A stretch of DNA of 52,611 nt from Rhodopirellula sp. (GTDB taxonomy: Bacteria > Planctomycetota > Planctomycetia > Pirellulales > Thermoguttaceae), in contig JAAYEH010000512.1 in the NCBI GenBank assembly GCA_012728855.1, positions 1 to 52,611 of the forward strand. Direction: 5' to 3'. Below are positions 52,231 through 52,611 of this stretch, piece after piece. The notes under the pieces were generated by a model. It worked only from the letters and a program-made list of their open reading frames with translations, was not told the DNA's origin and did no database searches. How positions within the stretch are numbered: position 1 is the first letter of the stretch; each line of letters begins with the position of its first letter. A program made the position numbers and the translations under genes.

Positions 52231-52611
52231 ATGAAACGAGAAGAGAGAATGTCGCACGAGCCGGCAGGCACGAATTCCCGTCGAGATTTCTTGAAGCAGT
52301 GTGGAACGTTGACGGCCGGGGCCGCCTTGGCCGGGGTGGCGATTCCGCACGTCCACGCCGCCGAGGACAACACCATTCGCCTGGCCTTGATCGGCAGCGG
52401 CGGCCGCGGCAGCGGCGCGGTGATTAACGCCTTCGACTCGCCCAACGGCCCCTGCAAACTGGTCGCCATGGCGGACATCTTCGGGCAACGTCTGGAGGGA
52501 TCGCACAAGGTTCTCGCTCAACATCACCCCGACAAGGTCGACGTGCCGCCCGAACGACGCTTCGTGGGATTCGACGCCTACAAGAAGGCGATCGACTGCC
52601 TGCGGCCCGGC
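52231..52611 (+). CDS. Twin-arginine-exported Gfo/Idh/MocA oxidoreductase, 5' part
   Basis: The first 127 codons are visible; the gene runs off the window. The Tat signal NSRRDFLKQCGTLTAGAALAG is followed by NTIRLALIGSGGRGSGAV, the dinucleotide-binding Rossmann motif of the family, and KLVAMADIFGQRL with the adenine-side strand. Gfo/Idh/MocA members oxidise or reduce sugars with NAD(P), and planctomycetes export many of them. I take ATG 52231, with AAGG upstream; ATG 52249 is also possible. The substrate cannot be seen in the visible part. Confidence 0.88.
   Translation, partial: MKREERMSHEPAGTNSRRDFLKQCGTLTAGAALAGVAIPHVHAAEDNTIRLALIGSGGRGSGAVINAFDSPNGPCKLVAMADIFGQRLEGSHKVLAQHHPDKVDVPPERRFVGFDAYKKAIDCLRPG

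Overview
The window looks like a chromosomal segment of a GC-rich planctomycete, probably of the Pirellulales kind (inference from gene content; no rRNA or marker gene is present). Pointers are DUF1080 and DUF1207 proteins, secreted sulfatase, GH29 and GH95 fucosidases, twin-arginine-exported oxidoreductase and DUF4838 proteins, right-handed beta-helix proteins, a hydrazine-synthase-alpha-like c-type cytochrome/propeller protein, and very large hybrid histidine kinases. I saw no rRNA, tRNA, CRISPR array, prophage or intact insertion sequence.

Layout. 1-900: a truncated C-terminal ORF and a short truncated antitoxin-like ORF. 0.9-9.7 kb: a saccharide-related cluster with a double DUF1080 protein, a divergent run of GH42-like protein, UROD-family protein and GHL10 protein, then a convergent SGNH hydrolase and a small secreted protein. 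10-13 kb: transketolase and a secreted protein of unknown role. 13.3-19 kb: a signalling block of CHASE-PAS hybrid kinase with two receivers and an HPt domain, a receiver-HATPase protein, and a sigma-54 activator without a receiver. 19-25.7 kb: encapsulated-ferritin-like protein, class II DAHP synthase overlapping an HD phosphohydrolase, heptose-7-phosphate-kinase-like PfkB protein, GH95 fucosidase and NDP kinase. 26-30.5 kb: DUF1207 protein, recG-rnhA, and a DUF433/DUF5615 toxin-antitoxin pair. 30.5-41.4 kb: two beta-helix proteins flanking a 35-residue basic protein and a C39-like protease, then a GH29 fucosidase, an esterase-SMP-30 fusion and a DUF4838 protein. 41.6-48 kb: a tightly packed minus-strand operon running IclR regulator, HZS-alpha-like cytochrome, aldo/keto reductase, sulfatase. 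48-52.6 kb: a degraded gap with an integrase scrap, a second hybrid kinase (no HPt), and the start of a Gfo/Idh/MocA oxidoreductase.

The genes outside housekeeping fit secreted breakdown of complex, probably fucose-rich and sulfated, polysaccharides (fucosidases, sulfatase, esterase, beta-helix proteins, aldo/keto reductase) with local IclR control and two-component sensing. The substrate is inferred, not shown.

The most unusual signal is a family of about 100-bp nested palindromes present three times (25937-26036, 42553-42653, 46920-47017). Two copies lie inside open reading frames, in the same orientation and frame, adding a 33-34 residue peptide to a sulfatase and to the HZS-alpha-like protein. 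Those two copies differ in length by exactly 3 bp, while the intergenic copy is out of register. This resembles the in-gene palindromic elements described in Rickettsia, here in a planctomycete-like genome. Two further small palindrome families also recur in the intergenic regions.
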